Positions 41,002 through 50,488 are shown, counted from the stretch's first letter. The stretch is DNA of 52,554 nucleotides from Pseudomonadota bacterium (GCA_023422775.1 JAFAGM010000058.1:1-52554), one strand, 5' to 3'. Notes: generated by a model not told the origin, from the letters alone. A program made the numbers and translations.

Positions 41002-42219
41002 ATGAAACATCGCATTTCAGCTTTCCTTCTCGGCGCCGCCCTGACGGTTGCCGCAGGCAGCGCCCTGGCGCAGGACAAGAACATCAAGATCGGTGTCCTC
41101 ACCGATAATTCCGGACTTTACTCCGACCTCGGCGGCGCCGGCTCGACGCTGGCGGCGCAGATGGCGATCGAGGATTCGGGGCTGGCGGCCAAGGGCTGGA
41201 AGCTCGACCTGGTCTCTGCCGACCACCAGAACAAGCCCGACATCGCCACGACCATTGCGCGGCAGTGGATCGACGTCGAGAAGGTCGACATCTTCATGGA
41301 TGTGCTGAACTCCGGCGTTGCGCTGGCGGTCAACAATGTCGTGAAGGAAAAGAACTCCATCATGATCAATACCGGCGCGGCGACGTCGGATCTCACCAAT
41401 GCCCAGTGCTCGCCCAACACGATTCACTGGGTCTACGACACCTACATGCTGGCCAACAGCACCGGGCAGGCGCTGGTGAAGGCCGGCGGCGATTCCTGGT
41501 ACTTCCTGACGGCGGACTACGCCTTCGGCCACGCGCTGGAGCGCGACACCACGGCGGTCGTGGTGAAGTCCGGCGGCAAGGTCGTCGGCACCGTCAAGCA
41601 CCCCCTGAATTCGTCGGACTTCTCCTCCTTCCTGCTGCAGGCGCAGGCCTCCAAGGCCAAAATCGTCGGCATGGCCAACGCCGGCGGCGACACCACCAAC
41701 ACGATCAAGCAGGCGTCCGAATTCGGCATCGTTGCCGGTGGCCAGAAACTGGCCGGGCTGCTGCTGTTCATCACCGACGTGCATTCGCTCGGTCTGAAGG
41801 TGGCGCAGGGGCTCAGCTTCACGGAAACCTTCTACTGGGACCTCAACGACGGCACCCGCGCGTTTTCCAAGCGCTTCTCCGAGCGGATGAAGAACAAGGC
41901 GCAGCCCTCGATGGTGCAGGCCGGCGTCTATTCGGGTCTGGTCCACTATTTCAAGACGCTGGAAGCGATGGGCGGCAATCCCCATGACGGCGCCAAGGTG
42001 GTGGCGAAAATGAAGGAAGCCCCGACCGACGATGCGCTGTTCGGCAAGGGATCGATCCGCGCCGACGGCCGCAAGATCCACCCGGCCTACCTGTTCGAGG
42101 TCAAAAAGCCTTCCGAATCCAAGGGGCCATGGGACTACTACAAGCTGATCGGAACGACCCCGGCGGACCAGGCGTTCAGGCCGCTTTCGGAAAGCGCCTG
42201 TCCGCTGGTAAAGAAGTAA
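41002..42219 (+). CDS. ABC transporter substrate-binding protein (LivK/UrtA-like)
   Basis: A 405-residue periplasmic binding protein of the type I (Leu/Ile/Val, amide, aromatic) class. Signal peptide 1-22 ends AGSALAQ. KIGVLTDNSGLYSDLGGAGS is the ligand-loop start and LTADYAFGHALERDTTAVV the second-lobe loop. It is longer than classical LivK, as in the aromatic-acid and amide binding branch of Bradyrhizobium; the ligand cannot be read. It lies 40 bases after livF and 88 before the permease. Confidence 0.92.
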   Translation: MKHRISAFLLGAALTVAAGSALAQDKNIKIGVLTDNSGLYSDLGGAGSTLAAQMAIEDSGLAAKGWKLDLVSADHQNKPDIATTIARQWIDVEKVDIFMDVLNSGVALAVNNVVKEKNSIMINTGAATSDLTNAQCSPNTIHWVYDTYMLANSTGQALVKAGGDSWYFLTADYAFGHALERDTTAVVVKSGGKVVGTVKHPLNSSDFSSFLLQAQASKAKIVGMANAGGDTTNTIKQASEFGIVAGGQKLAGLLLFITDVHSLGLKVAQGLSFTETFYWDLNDGTRAFSKRFSERMKNKAQPSMVQAGVYSGLVHYFKTLEAMGGNPHDGAKVVAKMKEAPTDDALFGKGSIRADGRKIHPAYLFEVKKPSESKGPWDYYKLIGTTPADQAFRPLSESACPLVKK

Positions 42220-42307
42220 CAACGATGGTCCGCCGGCCTCGTGCCGGCGGGCTTCCTCTCGCGCCACACGGCGACTTGCGCCACAAACGAGATCGAGTGC
42301 GAAACCG

Positions 42308-43171
42308 ATGCAAGCTCTATACGCCCAGCTCCTGGTGGGGTTGATCAACGGATCGTTTTACGCGCTGCTCAGTCTCGGGCTCGCCGTGATCTTCGGCATG
42401 CTCAACATCATCAATTTCGCCCATGGCGCGCTCTACATGATGGGCGCGTTCTGCGCGTACTTCCTGCTGAACATCGCCGGCATCGGCTACTGGCCGGCGC
42501 TGATCATCGCGCCGATCATTGTCGGCATCTTCGGCATGATCCTGGAACGGACCATGCTGCAATGGCTGACCGGCCTCGACCATCTCTACGGACTGCTGCT
42601 GACCTTCGGCATCGCGCTGATCGTGCAGGGCGTGTTCCAGAACTATTTCGGCTCCTCCGGCCTGCCTTACGCGATCCCCGATGAACTGAGGGGCGGCGTC
42701 AATCTCGGCTTCATGTTCCTGCCGATCTACCGCGGCTGGGTGGTCATTTTCTCGCTCGTGGTGTGCCTCGCCACCTGGTACCTGATCGAAAAGACGCAAC
42801 TCGGCGCCTATCTGCGCGCCGCTACCGAGAACCCCACCCTGGTGCGCGCGTTCGGCATCAACGTGCCGAGGATGATCACGCTGACCTACGGGCTCGGGGT
42901 CGGCCTTGCGGCGCTCGCCGGCGTGCTGTCGGCGCCGATCAATCAGGTGCGGCCGCTGATGGGCGCCGACCTGATCATCGTCGTCTTCGCGGTGGTGGTG
43001 ATCGGCGGCATGGGATCGATCATGGGGTCGATCATCACGGGCTTTGCGCTCGGCGTGATCGAGGGACTGACAAAGTATTTTTATCCCGAGGCCTCCAACA
43101 CCGTGGTGTTCGTGCTGATGGTGCTGGTGTTGCTGGTGAAGCCAACGGGACTGACGGGACGGGCGGCCTGA
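42308..43171 (+). CDS. Liv-type ABC permease (LivH-like)
   Basis: A 287-residue permease with about eight TM helices. LLVGLINGSFYALLSLGLAV and IFGMLNIINFAHGALYMMG are the LivH N-terminal signature. ENPTLVRAFGINV is the EAA-like loop that contacts the ATPase. MQALYAQ is the start. The next gene begins one base after the stop. Confidence 0.93.
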   Translation: MQALYAQLLVGLINGSFYALLSLGLAVIFGMLNIINFAHGALYMMGAFCAYFLLNIAGIGYWPALIIAPIIVGIFGMILERTMLQWLTGLDHLYGLLLTFGIALIVQGVFQNYFGSSGLPYAIPDELRGGVNLGFMFLPIYRGWVVIFSLVVCLATWYLIEKTQLGAYLRAATENPTLVRAFGINVPRMITLTYGLGVGLAALAGVLSAPINQVRPLMGADLIIVVFAVVVIGGMGSIMGSIITGFALGVIEGLTKYFYPEASNTVVFVLMVLVLLVKPTGLTGRAA

Positions 43172-43172
43172 C

Positions 43173-44141
43173 ATGAGCGCACTGACTGACGACACACTGC
43201 CGGTAACGCCGCGCGCGATGCGCGACGAGATGATTGTCTTCGCAGCCATGGCGGTGCTGCTGGGCCTGGTGCCAATGACCGGCATCTACCCGTTCTTCGT
43301 GATGCAGGCGCTTTGCTTCGCGCTGCTCGCCTGCGCCTTCAATCTCCTGATCGGGTATGGCGGCCTGTTGTCGTTCGGGCATGCGATGTTCCTGGGAACG
43401 GCGGGCTATTGCACGGCGCATGCGCTCAAGGAGTGGGGCCTGCCGCCGGAACTCGGAATTCTGGTCGGCGTCGTTGCCGCCGCTGCGCTTTCCGTTGTCA
43501 CAGGCTTCATTTCGATTCGCCGGCAGGGCATCTACTTCGCGATGATCACGCTGGCGCTGTCGCAGCTCCTGTACTTCATCTATCTGCAGGCGCCGTTCAC
43601 CCATGGTGAAGACGGCATCCAGGGCATCCCGCAGGGCTACCTGTTCGGGATATTCAATCTCGCCAAGCCGACGGTGCTCTACTACGTCATTCTGGCCGGC
43701 TTCCTCGGCGGCTTCCTCCTGATCTACCGCGCCATCAACTCGCCGTTCGGCGAGGTCTTGAAGTCGATCCGCGAGAACGAGCAGCGTGCGATCTCACTGG
43801 GCTACAAGACTGACCAGTACAAGCTTCTCGCCTTCATCCTCTCGGGGACGCTGGCGGGCTTTGCGGGGTCGCTTAAGGTGTTCGTGGCGCAGAACGCCTC
43901 GCTCACGGACGTGCACTGGTCGATGTCCGGCGAGATCGTGCTGATGACGCTGGTCGGCGGGCTTGGCACCATCTTCGGTCCGGTGGTCGGCGCCTTCGTG
44001 ATCATCGCCATGCAGCAGTACCTGGCCGGGTTCGGCCAGTGGGTGACGGTGATCCAGGGCGTCATCTTCGTGGCTTGCGTGCTGACGTTCCGCCGCGGCG
44101 TGATCGGCGAAATCGCACATTTTTTCCGGCGATCGCTGTAA
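43173..44141 (+). CDS. Liv-type ABC permease (LivM-like)
   Basis: A 322-residue permease, second half of the pair: LACAFNLLIGYGGLLSFGHA and SPFGEVLKSIRENEQRAISL (EAA loop) are the LivM signatures, with about nine TM helices. Last gene of the operon order livG-livF-livK-livH-livM. A 139-base gap with a Pho box separates it from the phosphate genes. Confidence 0.93.
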   Translation: MSALTDDTLPVTPRAMRDEMIVFAAMAVLLGLVPMTGIYPFFVMQALCFALLACAFNLLIGYGGLLSFGHAMFLGTAGYCTAHALKEWGLPPELGILVGVVAAAALSVVTGFISIRRQGIYFAMITLALSQLLYFIYLQAPFTHGEDGIQGIPQGYLFGIFNLAKPTVLYYVILAGFLGGFLLIYRAINSPFGEVLKSIRENEQRAISLGYKTDQYKLLAFILSGTLAGFAGSLKVFVAQNASLTDVHWSMSGEIVLMTLVGGLGTIFGPVVGAFVIIAMQQYLAGFGQWVTVIQGVIFVACVLTFRRGVIGEIAHFFRRSL

Positions 44142-44233
44142 AACGGCTCGTTTCGACGCCTTTTTCGGCCCTACAAAGCAGTGGATGACCCGAATCCCGG
44201 GCCATGCCGTTGCGCGCTTTTCCTTTGAATGGT

Positions 44234-44253
44234 CTATGACAGTTTTGTGACAG
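44234..44253. promoter_or_regulatory. PhoB box ahead of DUF47-pit operon
   Basis: On the minus strand the site reads CTGTCACAAAACTGTCATAG, matching the Pho box consensus (two CTGTCA 11 bases apart) closely. It ends about 40 bases before the DUF47 start. Its orientation is opposite to the operon and it may overlap the promoter, which fits PhoB-mediated repression as reported for orfA-pit in Sinorhizobium meliloti; the repression here is inference. Confidence 0.75.
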
Positions 44254-44292
44254 GGCTGTCCCGCGGCCCATTCCCAAACGATGGAAATACCG

Positions 44293-44937
44293 ATGCTTCG
44301 CTGGTTTCGCGCCTTTTTGCCAAAGGAGGAGCGGTTCTTTGACCTGTTCGCCCAGCACGCCCGGACGGTCCTGCAGGGGGCGCTGGCGCTGCAGGACATG
44401 CTGCGTGGCGGCGACGAGACGCCGCTGTTCTGCCAGCGCGTCAATCAGCTCGAAAATGACGCCGACGGCATCACCCGCGAGGTGCTGACCGCCGTCCGCC
44501 GCACCTTCATCACCCCGTTCGACCGCGGCGACATCAAGAACCTGATCACGGCGATGGACGACGCCATCGACCAGATGCAGCAGACCGCCAAGGCGGTGGT
44601 GCTGTTCGAGGTCCGCACCTTCGAGCAGCCGATGCGCGAGATCGGGACCCTGCTGGTCGAGTGCGCGAACCTTGTCGGCCGCGCGCTGCCGCTGATGCAG
44701 TCGATCGGCAACAATGTCGCGATGCTGACCGCCATTGCCGAGGAAATCGGCAAGCTGGAGGGCCGCATCGACGATCTCCACGACATCGGACTGAAGGAAT
44801 TGTACCTCAAGCACCGCGACGGCAATTCGATGGAATTCGTGGTGGGTGCCGAGATCTACAAGCATCTCGAGAAGGTGTCCGACCGCTTCGACGACGTCGC
44901 CAACGAAATCAATTCGATCGTGATCGAGCAGGTATGA
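44293..44937 (+). CDS. DUF47 (PhoU-like) phosphate-transport regulator
   Basis: A 214-residue DUF47 protein, a helical PhoU-like partner of Pit transporters. MLRWFRAFLPKEERFFDLFA and ARTVLQGALALQDML start the family pattern; TPFDRGDIKNLITAMDDAID is its metal-binding signature, and EKVSDRFDDVANEINSIVIE ends it. ATG 44293 has GGAAAT upstream; an in-frame ATG at 44281 is an alternative. Its stop is inside a palindromic repeat. It is 104 bases ahead of pit and both resemble the orfA-pit unit of rhizobia. Confidence 0.92.
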   Translation: MLRWFRAFLPKEERFFDLFAQHARTVLQGALALQDMLRGGDETPLFCQRVNQLENDADGITREVLTAVRRTFITPFDRGDIKNLITAMDDAIDQMQQTAKAVVLFEVRTFEQPMREIGTLLVECANLVGRALPLMQSIGNNVAMLTAIAEEIGKLEGRIDDLHDIGLKELYLKHRDGNSMEFVVGAEIYKHLEKVSDRFDDVANEINSIVIEQV

Positions 44938-45011
44938 GCATGATCCGGAAAAGTGGATACCGGTTTTCCCTCGCGACAAACGCGGAACGCGTTTGCGCGG
45001 AGATCATGCTC
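44936..45011. repeat. Multi-stem palindromic repeat overlapping a stop codon
   Basis: The ends GAGCATGATC (44936-44945) and GATCATGCTC (45002-45011) are perfect inverted arms. Inside are hairpins GGAAAA/TTTTCC (44947-44952, 44964-44969) and CAAACGCG/CGCGTTTG with loop GAA (44977-44995), giving a three-stem fold. It contains AAGTGGATACCGGTT, shared with the repeat at 630-673. The first base pair positions lie within the TGA of the DUF47 gene. Confidence 0.8.
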
Positions 45012-45040
45012 AAGCAAGTGATATAGGGCAGGACCATCGC

Positions 45041-46045
<1,005 letters not shown>

Positions 46046-46360
46046 TCAGGTGACCAGCTTGAGTCCGATAATTCCGGACACGATAAGTCCGATGCTGGCG
46101 AGGCGGGCCGCGGTAGCGGGTTCACCGAACAATGCGATGCCAAGGATTGCGGTTCCGACCGCGCCGATGCCGGTCCATACCGCGTAGGCCGTTCCGATCG
46201 GCAGCGTCTTCAAGGCAAGACCGAGCAGGATGATGCTGGCCAGCATGCTTGCGAGCGTGAGTGCCGACGGTACCGGCCGTGTAAAACCTTCGGTATATTT
46301 GAGACCGATGGCCCAACCGATCTCGAGCAGACCCGCGACAAACAACAGAGTCCAAGCCAT
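46046..46360 (-). CDS. sugE: SMR-family guanidinium exporter (SugE/Gdx)
   Basis: A 104-residue four-TM small multidrug resistance protein of the SugE/Gdx branch. AGLLEIGWAIGLKYTEGFTR has the conserved Glu (E13) and the Gdx-type context, and LGIALFGEPATAARLASIGL is the fourth-helix region. Gdx proteins exchange guanidinium for protons. ATG 46360 has GGAGGG at the right distance, and a guanidine-II riboswitch lies directly upstream, which supports the assignment. It is divergent from prfC. Confidence 0.95.
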   Translation of the reverse strand: MAWTLLFVAGLLEIGWAIGLKYTEGFTRPVPSALTLASMLASIILLGLALKTLPIGTAYAVWTGIGAVGTAILGIALFGEPATAARLASIGLIVSGIIGLKLVT

Positions 46361-46378
46361 GGAAACCCTCCGATCCGT

Positions 46379-46427
46379 GCAGGGCCGTCCCCGCGAAAAT
46401 GCGCTGAAATCGGAAGGTCGTCCTCCC
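46379..46427 (-). promoter_or_regulatory. Guanidine-II (mini-ykkC) riboswitch
   Basis: On the transcript of sugE, two 16-base hairpins each have a 6-bp stem and an ACGR tetraloop: GGGAGG-ACGA-CCTTCC (46427-46412) and GCGGGG-ACGG-CCCTGC (46394-46379), separated by 17 bases. This is the defining structure of the guanidine-II class, where the two ACGR loops kiss on binding guanidinium. The SD GGAGGG (46371-46366) starts 7 bases after the second stem, so control is probably at translation. Confidence 0.9.
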
Positions 46428-46515
46428 GGGGAGGATATGGGGCTGGCCAGCCGGTTCCACAATCACCAAATGAGGCTTGATTAGCCCAAATTTCCCTGCC
46501 AAACGCTCACACCTC

Positions 46516-48135
46516 ATGTCCGACATTGCCGTCACTTCCGAATCGCCGTCCCGGTCGCCGCTATCCGTTGAGGTGGCGCGGCGGCGGACCTTTGCCATCA
46601 TCTCCCACCCGGACGCCGGCAAGACGACGCTGACCGAAAAACTGCTGCTGTTCGGCGGCGCCATCAACCTGGCGGGACAGGTCAAGGCCAAGGGCGAACG
46701 GCGCAATACCCGTTCCGACTGGATGAAGATCGAGCGCGATCGCGGCATCTCGGTCGTCACGTCGGTGATGACGTTCGAGTTCGAAGGCCTCGTCTTCAAC
46801 CTCCTGGACACGCCGGGCCACGAGGACTTTTCCGAAGATACCTACCGCACCCTGACCGCCGTCGATTCCGCGGTCATGGTGATCGACGCCGCCAAGGGCA
46901 TCGAGGCGCGCACGCGGAAACTCTTCGAGGTGTGCCGGCTGCGCGACATTCCGATCATCACCTTCATCAACAAGATGGACCGCGAGAGCCGCGATACCTT
47001 CGAACTGCTGGACGAGATCGAAAAGACGCTGGCGCTCGATACCACGCCGATGACCTGGCCGGTCGGCCGCGGCCGCGACTTCCTCGGCACCTATGACGTC
47101 GTCAACGGCGGCGTGCGGCTGCTGGAAGGCGGCGGCGCCAAGACCGGCGCCACGGAGCAGATCGACATCGCCGATCTCGCCGGCCGCAACGCCAATCTCG
47201 ACGTCGCCGAGGTCAAGGACGAACTCGCGCTGGTGTCGGAAGCCTGCAAGCCGTTCGAACTGGAGGCGTTTCGCGAGGGCCATCTGACGCCGGTCTATTT
47301 CGGCAGCGCGCTGCGCAATTTCGGCGTCGGCGATCTGCTGGAAGGGCTCGGCAGGTTTGCGCCGGCGCCCCGCGCGCAGGACAGCAACCTTCGCAAGGTC
47401 GAGGCGGCCGAGCCGCGCATGAGCGCCTTCGTGTTCAAGATCCAGGCCAACATGGACCCGAACCACCGCGACCGCATCGCGTTCGCGCGGCTGTGCTCGG
47501 GCAAGCTCAGCCGCGGCATGAAGGCCAAGCTGGTCCGCACCGGCAAGAACATGTCGCTGTCGTCGCCGCAATTCTTCTTCGCCCAGGACCGCTCGGTGGC
47601 CGATGAGGCGTTCGCCGGCGACGTGGTCGGCATCCCCAATCATGGCACGCTGCGGATCGGCGATACGCTGACCGAGGGCGAAGACCTCACCTTCGTCGGC
47701 GTTCCCTCCTTTGCGCCGGAAATCGTCCGCCGCGTGCGCCTGACCGACGCGATGAAGGCCAAGAAGCTGAAGGAAGCGCTGCAGCAGATGTCGGAGGAGG
47801 GCGTGGTGCAGGTGTTCCGGCCGCGCGACGGCGCGCCGGCGCTGGTCGGCGTCGTCGGTCCGCTGCAGCTCGACGTGCTGAAGGCGCGGCTCGATGCGGA
47901 ATATTCGTTGCCGGTGGAATTCGAGGTTTCCGAATTCCAGCTCGCACGCTGGGTCTCGTCCGATGATCGCAAGAAGCTCGATGCCTTCATCGCCGCCAAC
48001 GGCTCCGGCATCGCCGATGACGTCGATGGCGATCCGGTGTTCATGGCCAGGAACGAGTTCTACCTCGGCTACACCCGCGAGCGCGCCGAGGGGATCACCT
48101 TCTCCAACGTCAAGGACGTGAAAAAGAAGGGGTAG
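46516..48135 (+). CDS. prfC: Peptide chain release factor 3
   Basis: A 539-residue translational GTPase that recycles RF1/RF2 from the ribosome. G1 is SHPDAGKTTLTEKLL, switch region KIERDRGISVVTS, G3 DTPGHEDFSEDTYR and G4 INKMDRESRDTFELLDEIE, the latter an RF3 mark. Domains II-III contain FKIQANMDPNHRDRIAFARL and GVVGPLQLDVLKARL. ATG 46516 (MSDIAVTSES) is the likely start. It is divergent from sugE. Confidence 0.96.
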   Translation: MSDIAVTSESPSRSPLSVEVARRRTFAIISHPDAGKTTLTEKLLLFGGAINLAGQVKAKGERRNTRSDWMKIERDRGISVVTSVMTFEFEGLVFNLLDTPGHEDFSEDTYRTLTAVDSAVMVIDAAKGIEARTRKLFEVCRLRDIPIITFINKMDRESRDTFELLDEIEKTLALDTTPMTWPVGRGRDFLGTYDVVNGGVRLLEGGGAKTGATEQIDIADLAGRNANLDVAEVKDELALVSEACKPFELEAFREGHLTPVYFGSALRNFGVGDLLEGLGRFAPAPRAQDSNLRKVEAAEPRMSAFVFKIQANMDPNHRDRIAFARLCSGKLSRGMKAKLVRTGKNMSLSSPQFFFAQDRSVADEAFAGDVVGIPNHGTLRIGDTLTEGEDLTFVGVPSFAPEIVRRVRLTDAMKAKKLKEALQQMSEEGVVQVFRPRDGAPALVGVVGPLQLDVLKARLDAEYSLPVEFEVSEFQLARWVSSDDRKKLDAFIAANGSGIADDVDGDPVFMARNEFYLGYTRERAEGITFSNVKDVKKKG

Positions 48136-48163
48136 GGGCGCTTTCGTCCACCCTTCCGCTGTC

Positions 48164-48258
48164 GTCCCCGGCTTGACCGGGGACCCAGTACGCCGCGGCC
48201 CCTCGATTTGGTCTACGCCATCTCTGGAATACTGGATCGTCCGGTCAAGCCGGACGAT
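48164..48258. repeat. Three-stem palindromic repeat after prfC
   Basis: Two perfect hairpins, GTCCCCGG-CTTGA-CCGGGGAC (48164-48184) and ATCGTCCGG-TCAAG-CCGGACGAT (48236-48258), plus an outer pair CCAGTA (48185-48190) and TACTGG (48230-48235). It resembles a dispersed Bradyrhizobium element and begins 28 bases after the prfC stop, so it may end transcription. Confidence 0.7.
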
Positions 48259-48360
48259 GACGGTTGTGGGAGTGGCTTGAACGCGGGGATGTGAACAGAC
48301 CTGCCTTGATGGCGGCCAGGGCGCGCATCACCTTATCAAGATCCGCGCGAGGATTTGCTG

Positions 48361-48963
48361 ATGTTCCGCTTCGCCATCATATGCCTGATCGGGCTGGGGC
48401 TGGGCGTTGGCCCCGCCACCGCCCAGCATCGGCGGCAGATCGACGCGACGCCGTTTGCGCATGCGCCCTGCAGCGTGCTCGACGGCGAGCCGTGCACGCC
48501 GACGTTCTGCAGCGTGTTCAATGACGGCCCGTGCATTCCCGAGATTTTCTATCCCTACAGCCAGAACCTGCAGCTCACGATCCAGACCGTGCCGCCGCAG
48601 GACCAGGCGGAAAAATACCGCAAGCCGGACCACGACCTCGATACCATCGGCGACCTGTTTGCCGCGCTGCGGTCCTGCTGGGCGCCGCCGCCGGCCGACA
48701 CCGCGCGGCAGGGCATGCAGATGTCGGTGCGATTCAGCTTCAGGAAGACGGGAGAGATCATCGCCACGCCGCAGGTGACGTATGCCACGGCCGGCGTCCC
48801 GGCCGATACCCGCGCCACCTACCTCAAGGCGATCAATGAATCGCTTGCTGCCTGCGTGCCCCTGAAATTCACCGGCGGGTTCGGCGGCGCGCTCGCAGGG
48901 CGACCGATCGCCATCCGCTACGTCGATAACCGCGATCTTGGCCGGCAGGCGGAGAAGCCGTGA
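48361..48963 (+). CDS. Secreted protein with TonB-C-like domain
   Basis: A 200-residue exported protein. Residues 1-21 are a signal peptide ending in PATAQ. The N-terminal part has a Cys-rich tandem (CSVLDGEPCTP then CSVFNDGPCIP). The C-terminal part (about 95-190) resembles a TonB C-terminal domain: CWAPPPADTARQGMQMSVRF, SFRKTGEIIATPQVTYA and ESLAACVPLKFT. It has no membrane anchor. No ExbB/D genes are near. Function is unknown; periplasmic or surface binding is plausible. Confidence 0.75.
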   Translation: MFRFAIICLIGLGLGVGPATAQHRRQIDATPFAHAPCSVLDGEPCTPTFCSVFNDGPCIPEIFYPYSQNLQLTIQTVPPQDQAEKYRKPDHDLDTIGDLFAALRSCWAPPPADTARQGMQMSVRFSFRKTGEIIATPQVTYATAGVPADTRATYLKAINESLAACVPLKFTGGFGGALAGRPIAIRYVDNRDLGRQAEKP

Positions 48964-49049
48964 GGCTGGCAGCCGCGTGCCGCATTGCGTTCCGCGCCCT
49001 TTAGATGTTACGCGGTTGACAGGAAACGGGCCGCGCAAGGGAGGACATC

Positions 49050-49634
49050 GTGGGGTTGCTGGTGCTGATCCTGGGCCTGGTCGTATTCCTCGGCGTCCAT
49101 ACGCTCACGACCCAGCGCGAGTTGCGCGCGCAGGTCATCGCCGGGACCGGCGAGGCGGGCTACAAGATCGGCTATACGATCGCTTCATTCGTTGGCCTCG
49201 CGCTGATCGTCTGGGGTTTTGGCGTTTACCGCGCGACAGGCTGGATCAACGTCTGGAACCCGCCGACGGCGCTCAAGCACATTGCGGTAGCCTTGATGTT
49301 GCCCGCGGTCATTCTGGTGATCGCCTCCTATATCCGTGGCCGGATCTACACCACGCTGAAGCACCCGATGCTGGCGGGCATCAAGCTTTGGGCGGCGACG
49401 CATCTGCTCGCCAACGGCGATCTCGGCTCGATCTTCCTGTTCGGCTCGTTTCTCGCATGGGCGGTGTTCGACCGCATCTCGCTAAAACATCGTACCGACG
49501 CCGGCGCACCGCCGATACCCGTCGGTGGTCCCGGCAACGACCTGATCGCGATCGCGGTCGGGATCGTCGCCTATCTGGCGCTCGCATTCGCGTTCCATCC
49601 GGTCGTGATCGGCGTCCCCGTGGTTGGAGTCTAG
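49050..49634 (+). CDS. NnrU family membrane protein
   Basis: A 194-residue inner-membrane protein of the NnrU family, with about six TM helices. LVLILGLVVFLGVHTLTTQR, YKIGYTIASFVGLALIVWGF and LKHPMLAGIKLWAATHLLAN are typical, the last with conserved His-Leu-Leu-Ala-Asn. NnrU is linked to nitrite/nitric oxide reductase expression or haem handling in denitrifiers. The start is GTG 49050. One base separates its stop from panB. Confidence 0.88.
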   Translation: MGLLVLILGLVVFLGVHTLTTQRELRAQVIAGTGEAGYKIGYTIASFVGLALIVWGFGVYRATGWINVWNPPTALKHIAVALMLPAVILVIASYIRGRIYTTLKHPMLAGIKLWAATHLLANGDLGSIFLFGSFLAWAVFDRISLKHRTDAGAPPIPVGGPGNDLIAIAVGIVAYLALAFAFHPVVIGVPVVGV

Positions 49635-49635
49635 C

Positions 49636-50457
49636 ATGTCAGTTCAGTCGGCCATCAAGCGCAAGTCGGCGCCGGATATTCGCGCGCGCAAGAACGGAGA
49701 GCCGATCGTGATGCTCACCTCGTATCACGCGCACACCGCAGCGCTGGTGGATCGCTACTGCGATGCCATCCTGGTCGGCGACTCCCTCGGCAACGTCATG
49801 CACGGCCTCGAGACCACGGTGCCGGTGACGCTGGAGATGATGATCCTGCAGGGGCGCGCGGTGATGCGCGGCTCGGAGCGCGCGCTGGTCGTGGTGGACA
49901 TGCCGTTCGGCTCCTACGAAGCCTCGAAGGAACAGGCGTTTCATTCCGCGGTGCGGATCCTGAAGGAAACTCATTGCGGTGCGGTGAAACTCGAAGGCGG
50001 CGTGCGGATGGCCGAGACGGTGGCGTTCCTTTCCGAACGCGGCGTGCCGGTCATGGGTCACATCGGGCTGACGCCGCAGTCGATCAACACGCTCGGGTCG
50101 TTTCGCGCGCAGGGCCGCGACGAGGGCAGCTGGGATCCGATCCTGAACGACGCCAAGGCAATCTCGGATGCGGGCGCATTTTCGGTCGTGGTCGAGGCCG
50201 TCGCCGAACCGCTGGCGCGGAAGATCACCGAGACCATCGCCATCCCCACCATCGGCATCGGCGCCAGCGCGGCCTGCGACGGTCAGGTGCTGGTGCTGGA
50301 GGACATGCTGGGACTGTCGCCACGGACGCCGAAATTCGTGCGTCGCTACGGCAATCTCGGCCCCGCGATCGAGGCAGCAATCGAGGGCTACGCCACCGAC
50401 GTGCGCTCGCGTGCATTCCCCGGACCCGAACACGTCTACGAGATGAAGAAGAGCTGA
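49636..50457 (+). CDS. panB: 3-methyl-2-oxobutanoate hydroxymethyltransferase
   Basis: A 273-residue ketopantoate hydroxymethyltransferase, first step of pantothenate synthesis, using 5,10-methylene-THF. The TIM-barrel signatures are ILVGDSLGNVMHG (Mg ligand Asp), DMPFGSYEASKEQA, VKLEGGVRMAETV and PVMGHIGLTPQSIN. IGIGASAACDGQVLVLEDM is the C-terminal mark. ATG 49636 follows GGAG. It is tightly linked to nnrU and an acyl-CoA synthetase, but panC is not in the window. Confidence 0.95.
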   Translation: MSVQSAIKRKSAPDIRARKNGEPIVMLTSYHAHTAALVDRYCDAILVGDSLGNVMHGLETTVPVTLEMMILQGRAVMRGSERALVVVDMPFGSYEASKEQAFHSAVRILKETHCGAVKLEGGVRMAETVAFLSERGVPVMGHIGLTPQSINTLGSFRAQGRDEGSWDPILNDAKAISDAGAFSVVVEAVAEPLARKITETIAIPTIGIGASAACDGQVLVLEDMLGLSPRTPKFVRRYGNLGPAIEAAIEGYATDVRSRAFPGPEHVYEMKKS

Positions 50458-50488
50458 AGAGGCAAGGAAGGGAAGGGAGAGGCGAGTC

